From SG8-39 sp041558415 (GTDB taxonomy: Bacteria; Pseudomonadota; Gammaproteobacteria; Burkholderiales; SG8-39), in contig JBFFEY010000083.1 in assembly GCA_041558415.1 (NCBI GenBank), positions 1-12,055 on the forward strand: a stretch of DNA of 12,055 nucleotides, in the 5' to 3' direction. The notes under the pieces were generated by a model, which saw only the letters and a list, made by a program, of their open reading frames with translations, ran no database searches and was not told the DNA's origin. Within the stretch, counting starts at the first letter, position 1; every line of letters starts with the position of its first letter. Shown here one piece after another: positions 5,119 through 12,055 of the stretch. The translations under genes and the position numbers were made by a program.

Positions 5119-5772
5119 CTATTTTGCCCGCCGTGAGGCCTTTCGCTTGAGGGCCTTGCGCTTCGCCGCGGGTCTTTTCGCAGCCTGCTTCGCGGCCGGC
5201 GCCGGCTTCCAGTAGCCCGCCTCGACCAGCTCGGCGACCGAGGCCGCGGTGAACTCGGCGCGCGGCGCGTTGCCGCCGATGACGAACATGAGGATCGCGT
5301 GCCGGCGCTTCGAGCCGGGCGTGACGTTCATGAAGCGGCGCGCCACGCCGGGCGGAAACGAGATGAGGTCGAGCGGCTTCAAGTCGACGTGCTGCACCTG
5401 GCCGCGGTTGTCGTACCAGCTCGCGCGCCAGGTGCCGGTCATGGCGATGAAGGTTTCGTTCGTGTCGTGGTTGTGGAACATCGGGCCGTGCCCGGGCAGC
5501 GCGCGGCAGTAGCCGAGGTTGAAGCCCTCGGAGATCTTGATCGCCGCGAGGCGCGAGGCCTTGGAGCCGACCGGCGAGGTGACGCCGCCCTTGCCCTCGT
5601 TCTTCGGCGGCTGGAAGCCGATCACGTTGTAGAGGATGCGCTCGCAGCCCGGATAGCGGCTGTCGGGCAGCCCGCCGTCCGAGCCCTTCAGGCTGCGGAA
5701 GCGCGCGACGCGCTTCATCATGTCGCGCCGCGCGACGCGGATGCGCGGCAGCGTTTCGCGGTAGTGGTGCAT
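5119..5772 (-). CDS. Cupin-domain protein with basic C-terminal tail
   Basis: This 217-aa protein has one cupin domain. Cupin motif 1 is clear: GPMFHNHDTNETFIAMTG (96-113) supplies the metal ligands His100, His102 and Glu106. Motif 2, PPGVARRFMN (140-149), has Arg145 where the fourth ligand (His) normally sits, so any metal site would have three protein ligands. The core is preceded by a roughly 80-residue N-terminal region and followed by a Lys/Arg/Ala/Pro-rich tail (about 190-217) resembling histone-H1-like tails, which could bind nucleic acid or another polyanion. The ATG at 5772 has GGAGG (5781-5777) 4 nt upstream. The gene is divergent from the LLM oxidoreductase gene with a 77-bp shared upstream region, hinting at common control. 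The reaction, if any, is unknown; a cupin dioxygenase or isomerase-type role is possible. Confidence 0.8.
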   Translation of the reverse strand: MHHYRETLPRIRVARRDMMKRVARFRSLKGSDGGLPDSRYPGCERILYNVIGFQPPKNEGKGGVTSPVGSKASRLAAIKISEGFNLGYCRALPGHGPMFHNHDTNETFIAMTGTWRASWYDNRGQVQHVDLKPLDLISFPPGVARRFMNVTPGSKRRHAILMFVIGGNAPRAEFTAASVAELVEAGYWKPAPAAKQAAKRPAAKRKALKRKASRRAK

Positions 5773-5787
5773 GCGTCCTCCCTCGAT

Positions 5788-5818
5788 TTGCCTGCCCGAT
5801 GCGGAGCTAGCTTATCAT
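5788..5818 (+). promoter_or_regulatory. Candidate promoter in the divergent cupin/LLM intergenic region
   Basis: TATCAT (5813-5818, five of six matches to the -10 consensus) lies 31 bp before the LLM gene start. The best -35 candidate is TTGCCT (5788-5793) at a long 19-bp spacing. An 8-bp palindrome, AGCTAGCT (5805-5812), abuts the -10 and could be a small operator. No good minus-strand promoter was found for the cupin gene. Confidence 0.35.
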
Positions 5819-5849
5819 CGCGCCTGGAGCGAAGAAGAGGGGACGCACC

Positions 5850-6953
5850 GTGAAGCTCGGTTACTTCACGATGCCGCTGCATCCGCCGCGGCGCAATTAC
5901 GTCGAGACGCTGAAGGAGGACCGCGAGGCGATCCTGCTCGCCGACCGGCTCGGCTTCAGCGAAGCCTACGTCGGCGAGCACGTGACCGACGTCGCCGAGT
6001 CGGTGACCAGCTGCGCGACCTTCCTCGCCAGCCTGGTGCACGACACCAAGACGATCAAGCTCGGCACCGGCACGCTCAACCTGCCGAACGGCCATCCGGC
6101 GCAGCTCGCGGCCACCGTATCGATGCTCGACAACATGCTCGAGGGCCGCTTCATCGTCGGCATCAGCCCGGGCGGGCTGCCCTCCGACTGGGAAGTGTTC
6201 GAGAACATGGACAGGAACCGCGCCGGCATGTTCGTCGAGTGCATCAACCACATGATCGCGATCTGGACCGGCGAGCCGCCCTACAACCTGAAGGGCGAGT
6301 TCTGGAACATCTCGACCGAGAAGACGATGATCCCGGACATCGGCCAGGGCATCATTCCCAAGCCGTTCCAGAAGCCCTATCCGCCGATCGTGGTGACCGC
6401 GGTCGAGCCGTTCTCGCGCGGCCTCACCGAGGCGGCGAAGCGCGGCTGGGATCCGATCTCGGCGAATTTCCTCCTGCCGCAGTGGGTCGCTTCGCACTGG
6501 CCGAAATACCTCGAGGGCTGCGAGGCCGCGGGCCGCAAGCCCGATCCCGCGAACTGGCGCGTGGCGAAGACGGTATTCGTGGCCGACGACGAAGCCGCCG
6601 CGCGGCGCTACGGCCTGGGCGAGGACAGCCCCTACCGCTTCTACTACAAGCAGCTTTTCTTCAAGCTGAAGCGCGCCGGGCGCATCAATCTCTTCAAGCC
6701 CACGAAGGACACCCCGGACGAAGAGGTGACGCTCGACACGGTGGTCGATTCTCTGGTGATCGCCGGCACGCCGGACACGGTCGCCGAGCAGCTGCTCGCC
6801 TTTCGCGAAACGACGGGCGATTTCGGCACGCTGCTGTACTGCGGCATCGACTGGGCCGAGCCCAGGCTCGCGCGGCGCTCGATGGAGCTGATGGCCGAGA
6901 AGGTGATGCCGGCGTTGAACCGCACACTCGGCAGGGCGAAGGCGGCGGCATAG
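5850..6953 (+). CDS. LLM-class flavin-dependent oxidoreductase (luciferase-like monooxygenase)
   Basis: This 367-aa cytoplasmic protein belongs to the bacterial luciferase-like family, which uses reduced FMN (or F420 in some branches) to monooxygenate small organic molecules. The start MKLGYFTMPLHPPRR is the first barrel strand. The segment at 36-45 (FSEAYVGEHV), the TGTLNLPNGHP strand-loop (73-83) and the signature-like stretch GRFIVGISPGGLPSDWE (99-115) are typical of the family. AGTPDTVAEQLLAF in the C-terminal part matches the conserved G-[TS]-P-x-x-V-A-x-x-L region. The protein spans the whole family domain with no truncation. The GTG at 5850 is chosen because AGAGGGGA (5836-5843) lies 6 nt upstream. 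It would need a separate flavin reductase, and none is encoded here. Its position just before an ABC importer suggests it acts on the imported compound; the substrate is unknown. Confidence 0.92.
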   Translation: MKLGYFTMPLHPPRRNYVETLKEDREAILLADRLGFSEAYVGEHVTDVAESVTSCATFLASLVHDTKTIKLGTGTLNLPNGHPAQLAATVSMLDNMLEGRFIVGISPGGLPSDWEVFENMDRNRAGMFVECINHMIAIWTGEPPYNLKGEFWNISTEKTMIPDIGQGIIPKPFQKPYPPIVVTAVEPFSRGLTEAAKRGWDPISANFLLPQWVASHWPKYLEGCEAAGRKPDPANWRVAKTVFVADDEAAARRYGLGEDSPYRFYYKQLFFKLKRAGRINLFKPTKDTPDEEVTLDTVVDSLVIAGTPDTVAEQLLAFRETTGDFGTLLYCGIDWAEPRLARRSMELMAEKVMPALNRTLGRAKAAA

Positions 6954-6970
6954 AGGGGATGCCGCCGCGG

Positions 6971-6999
6971 TTCACAGGCCCGGCGTTTCCGCATACACT
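6971..6999 (+). promoter_or_regulatory. Sigma70-like promoter of the ABC importer operon
   Basis: TTCACA (6971-6976, five of six matches to the -35) is followed after exactly 17 bp by TACACT (6994-6999, four of six, keeping the key T1, A2 and T6). The predicted start near 7006 gives a leader of about 70 nt. The leader contains a small inverted repeat, GGGCA-C-TGCCC (7016-7026). Confidence 0.5.
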
Positions 7000-7074
7000 C
7001 CGGGCAACGTCCCCCGGGCACTGCCCAAAACAGAGGACGCATCCACTGCAAAAATGAGGAAGGAGGGTTCCTGC

Positions 7075-8331
7075 ATGGTTAATCGTCGTTCGTTCGCGCG
7101 CACTGTGGCCGTAGGCGCGCTCGCGCTCGCTGCGGGCGCGCTGGTCGCTGTTCCGGCGCACGCGCAGAAGCCGCTCAAGATCGGCTTCAGCATGGCGCTC
7201 ACCGGCGGCCTCGCCGGCGCGGGCAAGGCCGCGCTGATCGCGATGGAGATCTGGCGCGAGGACGTGAACAAGAAGGGCGGCCTGCTCGGCCGGCCGGTGG
7301 AGTTCGTCTACTACGACGACGCCACGCAGCCGGCGAAGGTGCCGCCGATCTACACCAAGCTGCTAAACGTCGACAAGGTCGACCTCGTGGTGTCCTCCTA
7401 CGGCACCAACGAGATCGCACCGGCGATGCCGATCGTGATGCGCAAGAAGCTCGTCTTCCCGTCGCTGTTCGGCCTCGCGGTGAACGACGAGTTCAAGTAC
7501 GACCGGTACTTCCAGATCATGCCGGCCGGCCCCGAGCCGAAGCTCGACTGGTCGAGGGGCTTTTTCGAGCTGGCGCTGGAGCAGAAGCCGAAGCCGAAGA
7601 CGGTGGCCATTGTCGCGGCGGACTCGGAGTTCACGATCAACGCGGCGGTCGGCGCGCGCAAGAACGCGCAGGCGGCGGGCTTCGAAATCGTCTACGACAA
7701 GACCTATCCGATGGCGACGACCGACTACACGCCGATCGTGCGCGCGATCGAGGCGACCAACGCCGACATCGTCTACGTGGCGTCCTATCCGCCACAGTCG
7801 GTGGGCATGGTCAAGGCGGCGCGCGAGGTCGGCCTCAAGGCGAAGATGTTCGGCGGCGCCATGGTCGGGCTGCAGTTCGCGGCGATCCAGAAGAACCTCG
7901 GGCCGCAGCTCAACGGCATCATTAACTACGACTTCTGGGTCCCGGAACCGACGCTCAACTTCCCGGGCGTGAACGAGTTCCTCGCCAAGTACCAGGAGAA
8001 CGCGAAGGACAAGGGCGTCGATCCGCTGGGCCATTACCTGCCGCCGTATGCCTACGCGTACCTGCAGGTGCTGGAGCAGGCGGTCGAGGGCACCAAGAGC
8101 CTCGACCAGGGCAAGCTCGCGGCCTACATGCACAAGACGACCTTCAAGACCGTGGTCGGCGACGTCAAGTTCGCGAAGAACGGCGAGTGGGCGAAGAGCC
8201 GCGTGCTGTTCGTGCAGTTCCGCGACGTGCAGCCCGACAACATGGAGCAGTTCGCCAAGGCGGGCAAGCGCATCGTGCTCTATCCGAAAGAATGGAAGTC
8301 GGGGGACATCGTCTACCCGTTCAAGCAGTAG
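7075..8331 (+). CDS. Liv-type ABC transporter periplasmic substrate-binding protein
   Basis: This 418-aa type-1 periplasmic binding protein (LivJ/LivK, receptor-ligand-binding family) captures a ligand and delivers it to the LivHMGF complex encoded next. A signal peptide is clear: basic N-region NRRSFAR, hydrophobic core at about 11-26 and cleavage after AHA at residue 30. The twin arginine followed by S-F-A-R resembles a Tat motif, so Tat export is possible. The mature protein begins QKPLKIGFSMALTGG, a standard first strand of the fold. WREDVNKKGGLLGRPVEFVYYDD and TDYTPIVRAI are also family patterns. I chose the ATG at 7075, with AAGGAGGG (7060-7067) 7 nt upstream; an ATG at 7054 would place that ribosome site inside the gene. 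Members bind branched-chain amino acids, amides, urea or aromatic acids. The ligand here is unknown. Confidence 0.94.
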   Translation: MVNRRSFARTVAVGALALAAGALVAVPAHAQKPLKIGFSMALTGGLAGAGKAALIAMEIWREDVNKKGGLLGRPVEFVYYDDATQPAKVPPIYTKLLNVDKVDLVVSSYGTNEIAPAMPIVMRKKLVFPSLFGLAVNDEFKYDRYFQIMPAGPEPKLDWSRGFFELALEQKPKPKTVAIVAADSEFTINAAVGARKNAQAAGFEIVYDKTYPMATTDYTPIVRAIEATNADIVYVASYPPQSVGMVKAAREVGLKAKMFGGAMVGLQFAAIQKNLGPQLNGIINYDFWVPEPTLNFPGVNEFLAKYQENAKDKGVDPLGHYLPPYAYAYLQVLEQAVEGTKSLDQGKLAAYMHKTTFKTVVGDVKFAKNGEWAKSRVLFVQFRDVQPDNMEQFAKAGKRIVLYPKEWKSGDIVYPFKQ

Positions 8332-8336
8332 AAGCG

Positions 8337-8359
8337 GCGCGTCCGGCAGGCGCCCGCGC
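8337..8359 (+). terminator. Intercistronic hairpin between binding protein and permease
   Basis: GCGCG (8337-8341) pairs with CGCGC (8355-8359) and GGC (8345-8347) with GCC (8352-8354), giving eight GC pairs with a 3-nt bulge and a 4-nt loop, 5 bp past the stop codon. No T-run follows. It could partially terminate transcription or protect the upstream mRNA so the binding protein is made in excess of the permease. Confidence 0.35.
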
Positions 8360-8372
8360 GATGGCGTAGCTC

Positions 8373-9239
8373 ATGGATCTGTTCGTAAACGCCATTGTCG
8401 CGGGGCTCCTGCTCGGCGCGTTCTACGCCGCGGTCGCGGTCGGGCTGGCCATCACCTTCGGCCAGCTCGACATCGTCAACATCGCGCACCCGGCGTTCAT
8501 CATCGTCGGCTCCTACGTCGCCTGGATCCTGAACTCGCGCCTGGGCTGGGATCCGGTGCTGGTCGGCATCCTCGCCGCACCGATCTTCTTCATCGTCGGC
8601 GCGCTGATCTACCGCATCTACTACGCCGCCTTCGAGCGCACCGGGCAGGAGTCGCTGTCGGGCCTGGCGTTCTTCTTCGGCATGATGTTCATCATCGAGG
8701 TGCTGCTGATCCTGGTCTACGGGGTGGACTACCGCCTGGTCTCGGCCGGCTACCTCGGCGGCAACGTCGACCTGGGTTTCGTCGGCCTGCCGTTGCGCCT
8801 GGTGGTGCCCTTCCTCGTGGCGGCCGCGATGACCGCGGGGGTGTACTTCTACCTGTCGCGCACCTTCACCGGCCGCGCGATCCTCGCCGTGGCGCAGGAC
8901 CGCCTCGCCCTGCAGCTGATGGGCGCCGACCCGGTGAAGATCAAGCAGTTCGCCTTCGGCCTGGCGATCGCGACCACCGCGATCGCCGGTGCGCTGCTCA
9001 TCATCATCGGCCCGGTCGAGCCTTCGCTCGGGCGCACCTACATCGGCCGCGCCTTCGCCATCGTGGTGCTCGGCGGCATGGGCAGCATCCCCGGCATGAT
9101 CATCGCCGCGTTGCTGATCGGCGTGGTCGAGTCGCTGGTCAGCAGCTTCGCCGGCCCGTCCTGGGCGCCGGCGGTCGCCTTCGGTGCGCTGCTCCTCACG
9201 CTCGCCGTGCGGCCCCAGGGGCTGTTCGGCCGGGCCTAG
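8373..9239 (+). CDS. livH: Branched-chain amino acid-type ABC permease LivH
   Basis: This 288-aa inner-membrane permease is one half of the membrane channel of a Liv-type (HAAT) importer. About eight hydrophobic helices can be seen. It starts with the family hallmark GLLLGAFYAAVAVGLAITFG followed by L-D-I-V-N-I-A-H-P-A (about residues 11-45). The cytoplasmic coupling loop RTFTGRAILAVAQDRLALQLMGAD and the glycine-rich IGRAFAIVVLGGMGSIPG near the C terminus are also standard LivH features. Family members usually have H-G after the N-x-A of the first motif; here it is H-P. The ATG at 8373 fits the fold, but the ribosome binding site is weak, which would keep expression below that of the binding protein. 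LivM follows after 13 bp. Substrate depends on the binding protein. Confidence 0.94.
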   Translation: MDLFVNAIVAGLLLGAFYAAVAVGLAITFGQLDIVNIAHPAFIIVGSYVAWILNSRLGWDPVLVGILAAPIFFIVGALIYRIYYAAFERTGQESLSGLAFFFGMMFIIEVLLILVYGVDYRLVSAGYLGGNVDLGFVGLPLRLVVPFLVAAAMTAGVYFYLSRTFTGRAILAVAQDRLALQLMGADPVKIKQFAFGLAIATTAIAGALLIIIGPVEPSLGRTYIGRAFAIVVLGGMGSIPGMIIAALLIGVVESLVSSFAGPSWAPAVAFGALLLTLAVRPQGLFGRA

Positions 9240-9252
9240 GGCGGAGCGCGCC

Positions 9253-10209
9253 ATGTTCCGCAACCGCGGCGACGTCGTCTTCTGGATCGTGATCGTGGCG
9301 CTGTTCGTCGCCGGCATCGGCGCCACCCGCGTGGTGAGCAACGAGTACTACTTCACCGCGGTCTACACGATCCTGCAGGCCACCATCATGGCGGTCGCCT
9401 GGAACATCCTCGGCGGCTTCACCGGCTACGTGAACTTCGGCAGCGCGGCGTTCTTCGCCATCGGCGCCTACACCGCGGTCGCGCTCGACAAGTGGCTCGG
9501 CCTGCCGCTGCCCTTCCTGATCGCCGCCAGCGCGACGGTCTGCGGCCTGATGGGCCTCGGCGTCGGCTACCTGACGCTGCGCCTGAAGGGCGTGTACTTC
9601 GCCATTGCCACGCTCGCCATGGCGATCGTGCTCGAGACCTTCATCACCAACTGGGACTACGTCGGCGCGGCGAAGGGGGTCTACATCCTGACGCCGGAGA
9701 AGGTGCCGTTCTTCAAAAGCTACATCCAGCTGCTGTTCGTGGTGATGCTGTTCCTGACGCTCGCGGCGATCGCGATCTCGCGCTACCTGAACGCCTCGCG
9801 CATCGGACGCGGGCTGGCCGCGATCCGTGACGACGAGCTGGCGGCCGAGTGCGCCGGCGTGCCGACGCTGCGCCTCAAGCTGATCTCGACCACGCTGATG
9901 GGCGGCCTGATGGGGGTTGCCGGGGCGCCGTATCCCTTCTTCGTCACCTTCGTCGACCCGATATCGGCGTTCAACCTGTTCGTCGCGGTGAACTCGATCG
10001 CCATGCCGATGATCGGCGGCACCGCACACTGGCTCGGGCCGGTGATCGGCGCGCTGCTGCTCGGCGGCGCGCAGGAGGTGATCACGGTGACCATCTCCTC
10101 CGAGCTGAACGTGCTGGTCGTCGGCATCATGCTGGTGCTGTTCATCACGCTCGCGCCGCAGGGCATCGTCGGCCTGGTGCAGAAGTGGATGAAGCGGAGG
10201 AGGCGATGA
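9253..10209 (+). CDS. livM: Branched-chain amino acid-type ABC permease LivM
   Basis: This 318-aa inner-membrane permease is the partner of LivH. It has multiple hydrophobic helices and the LivM hallmark ILGGFTGYVNFGSAAFFAIGAY (about residues 52-73). The cytoplasmic loop SRIGRGLAAIRDDELAAECAGV, which docks onto the ATPases, is well conserved. The ATG at 9253 is preferred to an upstream in-frame start at 9184 because GGAG (9243-9246) lies 6 nt before it and because the upstream extension is a shadow of LivH coding. The stop overlaps the LivG start in an ATGA of four bases (10206-10209), indicating translational coupling. Confidence 0.94.
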   Translation: MFRNRGDVVFWIVIVALFVAGIGATRVVSNEYYFTAVYTILQATIMAVAWNILGGFTGYVNFGSAAFFAIGAYTAVALDKWLGLPLPFLIAASATVCGLMGLGVGYLTLRLKGVYFAIATLAMAIVLETFITNWDYVGAAKGVYILTPEKVPFFKSYIQLLFVVMLFLTLAAIAISRYLNASRIGRGLAAIRDDELAAECAGVPTLRLKLISTTLMGGLMGVAGAPYPFFVTFVDPISAFNLFVAVNSIAMPMIGGTAHWLGPVIGALLLGGAQEVITVTISSELNVLVVGIMLVLFITLAPQGIVGLVQKWMKRRRR

Positions 10210-10931
10210 GCGCGCCGATCCTCAAGGTGAGCGGCGTCTCCAAGCGCTTCGGCGGCTTCGTCGCGCTCGACGGCATCGAGCTGGAGCTCGGCGCGAACGA
10301 GCGCCTCGGCCTGATCGGGCCGAACGGCTCGGGCAAGACCACGCTCATCAACTGCATCTCGGGCGCGCTTTACAACGACACGGGGTCGATCGTCTTCGAG
10401 GGACAGGACATCACGCGCCTGCGGCCGCACCAGCGCGCCGCGCTCGGCGTGGCGCGCAGCTTCCAGATCCCGAAGCCCTTCCGCAGCATGACGGTGCTCG
10501 AGAACCTGCGCGTGCCGCTGGAGTACGCGGCGCGCGGGCGCACCGAGCGGCGCAGGATCGACGCCGACGCCATGGAGGTGCTCGAGCTGATCGGCCTCAA
10601 GGACCGCGCGCAGGCCGACTCCGGCGGGCTGACGCAGGTCGACATGCGCAAGCTGGAGCTGGCGCGCGCGCTCGCCGCCAAGCCGAAGCTGCTGGTGTCG
10701 GACGAGGCGATGGCGGGGCTGTCGAGCTCGGAGGTCGACGAGATCCTCGAGATCCTGCTCGCGCTAAACGCGCGCGGCGTCGCGGTCATCATGATCGAGC
10801 ACATCATGCGCGCGGTGATGCGCTTCTCGCAGCGCCTGGTGGTGCTCGATGCCGGACGCAAGATCGCCGACGGCACGCCGGACGACATCATCCGCAACCC
10901 GGACGTGGAAAGGGCGTACCTTGGCGAGTAG
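10206..10931 (+). CDS. livG: ABC transporter ATP-binding protein LivG
   Basis: This 241-aa cytoplasmic ATPase powers the LivHM channel. Walker A is GPNGSGKTT (38-46), the Q-loop is Gln87 in ARSFQIPKPF, and Walker B is KLLVSDE (161-167) with catalytic Glu167. The H-loop is His199 in MIEHIM. The ABC signature, usually LSxGQ, is here degenerate: G-G-L-T-Q-V-D-M-R-K-L-E (140-151). DEA also replaces the common DEP. Some LivG branches, as I recall them, have similarly relaxed signatures, so it is probably functional. The C-terminal ending DIIRNPDVERAYLGE is the classic LivG tail. The gene overlaps LivM by four bases and LivF by eleven, so the whole cassette is coupled. Confidence 0.93.
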   Translation: MSAPILKVSGVSKRFGGFVALDGIELELGANERLGLIGPNGSGKTTLINCISGALYNDTGSIVFEGQDITRLRPHQRAALGVARSFQIPKPFRSMTVLENLRVPLEYAARGRTERRRIDADAMEVLELIGLKDRAQADSGGLTQVDMRKLELARALAAKPKLLVSDEAMAGLSSSEVDEILEILLALNARGVAVIMIEHIMRAVMRFSQRLVVLDAGRKIADGTPDDIIRNPDVERAYLGE

Positions 10932-11652
10932 GCTGATCGTCGAGAACCTCGAGGCCGGCTACGGCGCGGTGCGCGTGCTGCACGGCGTGTCGGTCCACGT
11001 CGAGCAGGGCGAGTCGGTGGTGCTGCTCGGCTCGAACGGCAACGGCAAGAGCACGCTGATCAAGTGCATCATGGGCATCGTGCAGCCGTCGAGCGGCCGC
11101 ATTGCCCTCGACGTCGACGGCGAGCGCATCGACCTCGCCGGACGCAGCCCGCAGGCGATCGTCGACCTCGGCATCGCGCTGGTGCCCGAGGGGCGGCGCC
11201 TGTTCCCGACGCTGTCGGTCGAGGAAAACCTCATGCTCGGCGCCTACCGCCAGGGCGCGCGCGCCAAGCTCGCCGGCAACCTGGAGTTCATCTTCGAGGT
11301 GTTCCCGGTGCTCGCCGAGCGGCGCCACCAGCTCGCCGGCAGCATGAGCGGCGGCGAACAGCAGATGGTGGCGGTGGCGCGCGCGCTGATGTCGGAGCCG
11401 CGCATCCTGCTGATCGACGAGCCCTCGGTCGGCCTCGCGCCGATCATGGTCAACCGCATGATCGCCAAGATCAAGGAGCTCAAGGAGCGCCGTTCGCTCA
11501 CCGTGCTGATGGCCGAGCAGAACTTCAACCAGGCGATCAAGATCGCCGACCGCGGCTACATCATCGTGCACGGCGAGATCGCCTTCGAGGGCGGCAGCGC
11601 CGAGGACCTGCGCTCGAACGAGATGATCAAGCGCTACTACCTGGGGGTCTGA
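10921..11652 (+). CDS. livF: ABC transporter ATP-binding protein LivF
   Basis: This 243-aa cytoplasmic ATPase pairs with LivG. Walker A is GSNGNGKST (37-45), the signature MSGGEQQ (142-148) is intact, and Walker B is RILLIDEP (161-168). As is usual in LivF, the switch region reads AEQNFNQA rather than carrying a histidine. VPEGRRLFPTLSVEENL (88-104) is a strong LivF fingerprint. The start is a TTG at 10921, which overlaps the end of livG by eleven bases; GAAAGGG (10908-10914) lies 6 nt upstream and the protein then begins MASRLIVENL as expected. The frame stays open upstream to 10849, but that stretch is a shadow of livG. In this pair LivF has the complete signature and LivG the relaxed one. 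Confidence 0.93.
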   Translation: MASRLIVENLEAGYGAVRVLHGVSVHVEQGESVVLLGSNGNGKSTLIKCIMGIVQPSSGRIALDVDGERIDLAGRSPQAIVDLGIALVPEGRRLFPTLSVEENLMLGAYRQGARAKLAGNLEFIFEVFPVLAERRHQLAGSMSGGEQQMVAVARALMSEPRILLIDEPSVGLAPIMVNRMIAKIKELKERRSLTVLMAEQNFNQAIKIADRGYIIVHGEIAFEGGSAEDLRSNEMIKRYYLGV

Positions 11653-11653
11653 G

Positions 11654-12055
11654 ATGGCCGTGACGCCGTCCGCCGCCGTCGTCGCCGAGCTCGCGCCGAC
11701 CGGCACCCTGCGCGCAGGGATCAATCTTTCCAACTTCCTGCTCGTCACGGGCAAGGCGGCGAACGGCGATCCGCAGGGCATCGCGCCCGACATGGCGGGC
11801 GAGATCGCGGCGCGCCTCGGTGTGCCGTTGCAGCTCTTGCCCTACGCCAACCCCGGCCAGCTCGCCGATGCAGTCGCCGAGTGGGACGTCGGCCTGATCG
11901 GCGCCGAGCCGGCACGCGCCGAACAGATTGCCTTCAGCGCCGCCTACCTCGAGATCGAATCGACCTACCTGGTGCCGCCGGGCTCGAAGATCCAGTCCGT
12001 CGCGGAGGTGGACCGCAAGGGCGTGCGCATCGCGGTCTACGGCCGGAGCGCCTAC
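11654..12055 (+). CDS. Family-3 solute-binding-like protein, partial (runs off window)
   Basis: The 134 codons visible encode the N-terminal half of an SBP_bac_3 (polar amino acid-binding type) domain: GTLRAGINLSNFLLV, GIAPDMAGEIAARLGVPLQLLPY, then WDVGLIGAEPARAEQIAFSAAYLEIESTYLVPPGS and VRIAVYGRSAY. The expected pattern of ligand-contacting strands and helices is present. The ATG at 11654 comes one base after the livF stop, with GGGGG (11643-11647) 6 nt upstream, so it belongs to the liv operon. No signal peptide precedes the domain: MAVTPSAAVVAELAPTGTLRAG is not hydrophobic enough, so the protein appears to stay in the cytoplasm. It could act as an intracellular ligand sensor or an enzyme on the binding-protein fold; this is inference. 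The 3' end is outside the window. Confidence 0.85.
   Translation, partial: MAVTPSAAVVAELAPTGTLRAGINLSNFLLVTGKAANGDPQGIAPDMAGEIAARLGVPLQLLPYANPGQLADAVAEWDVGLIGAEPARAEQIAFSAAYLEIESTYLVPPGSKIQSVAEVDRKGVRIAVYGRSAY

Noticed and set aside
5771..7057. A 428-codon plus-strand frame over the LLM gene
   Set aside because: It is out of frame with the clear luciferase-like protein and consists of Arg/Asp/Gly-rich shadow sequence.
7054..7074. An earlier ATG for the binding-protein gene
   Set aside because: It would place the ribosome binding site (7060-7067) inside the coding region and add seven residues before a well-formed signal peptide.

Overview
The window is very GC-rich throughout, with codons overwhelmingly ending in G or C. 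The gene content (a Liv-type ABC cassette, two unrelated flavin monooxygenases, SbmA, an FmdB zinc ribbon) suggests a metabolically versatile proteobacterium. A Burkholderiales-like betaproteobacterium is my best guess; there is no rRNA or other marker gene to confirm it.

Layout. (1) Positions 28-3018, plus strand: an FAD-dependent aromatic-ring monooxygenase, an NAD(P)-binding epimerase-like SDR protein and a two-domain EthD-like ferredoxin-fold protein. (2) Positions 3024-5772, minus strand: reading leftwards, a cupin protein, an FmdB-type zinc-ribbon protein, a DsbA/FrnE-family thioredoxin-fold protein and an SbmA/BacA-type peptide transporter. (3) Positions 5850-6953, plus strand: an LLM-class flavin-dependent oxidoreductase divergent from the cupin gene. 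(4) Positions 7075-12055, plus strand: a complete Liv-type ABC importer (binding protein, LivH, LivM, LivG, LivF) with its own sigma70-like promoter, followed by a family-3 solute-binding-like protein that runs off the window.

Main discovery. The FrnE-family gene is disguised as a truncated ORF. Its reading frame really starts at 4786 (minus strand) and contains an in-frame UGA at 4744-4742, exactly where the first cysteine of the CPWC active site belongs. The UGA is followed at the right distance by an 8-bp hairpin with a 5-nt loop containing GU, matching the bacterial SECIS layout. Three codons in the hairpin (AGT, CGT, ATT) end in T, against the local GC3 habit, and each of those T's is needed for a base pair. 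I therefore read the gene as a 202-aa selenoprotein with a U-P-W-C redox centre. The Sec machinery (selA, selB, selC, selD) is not in this window.

How the genes fit together. The monooxygenases, the SDR and EthD-like proteins, and the importer look like parts of an uncharacterised uptake and catabolic module for a small organic compound, probably an aromatic or carboxylated one; this is inference. The minus-strand block looks like a separate redox and stress-related group. No gap longer than 300 bases lacks a gene, and I saw no tRNA, rRNA, CRISPR array or transposase.
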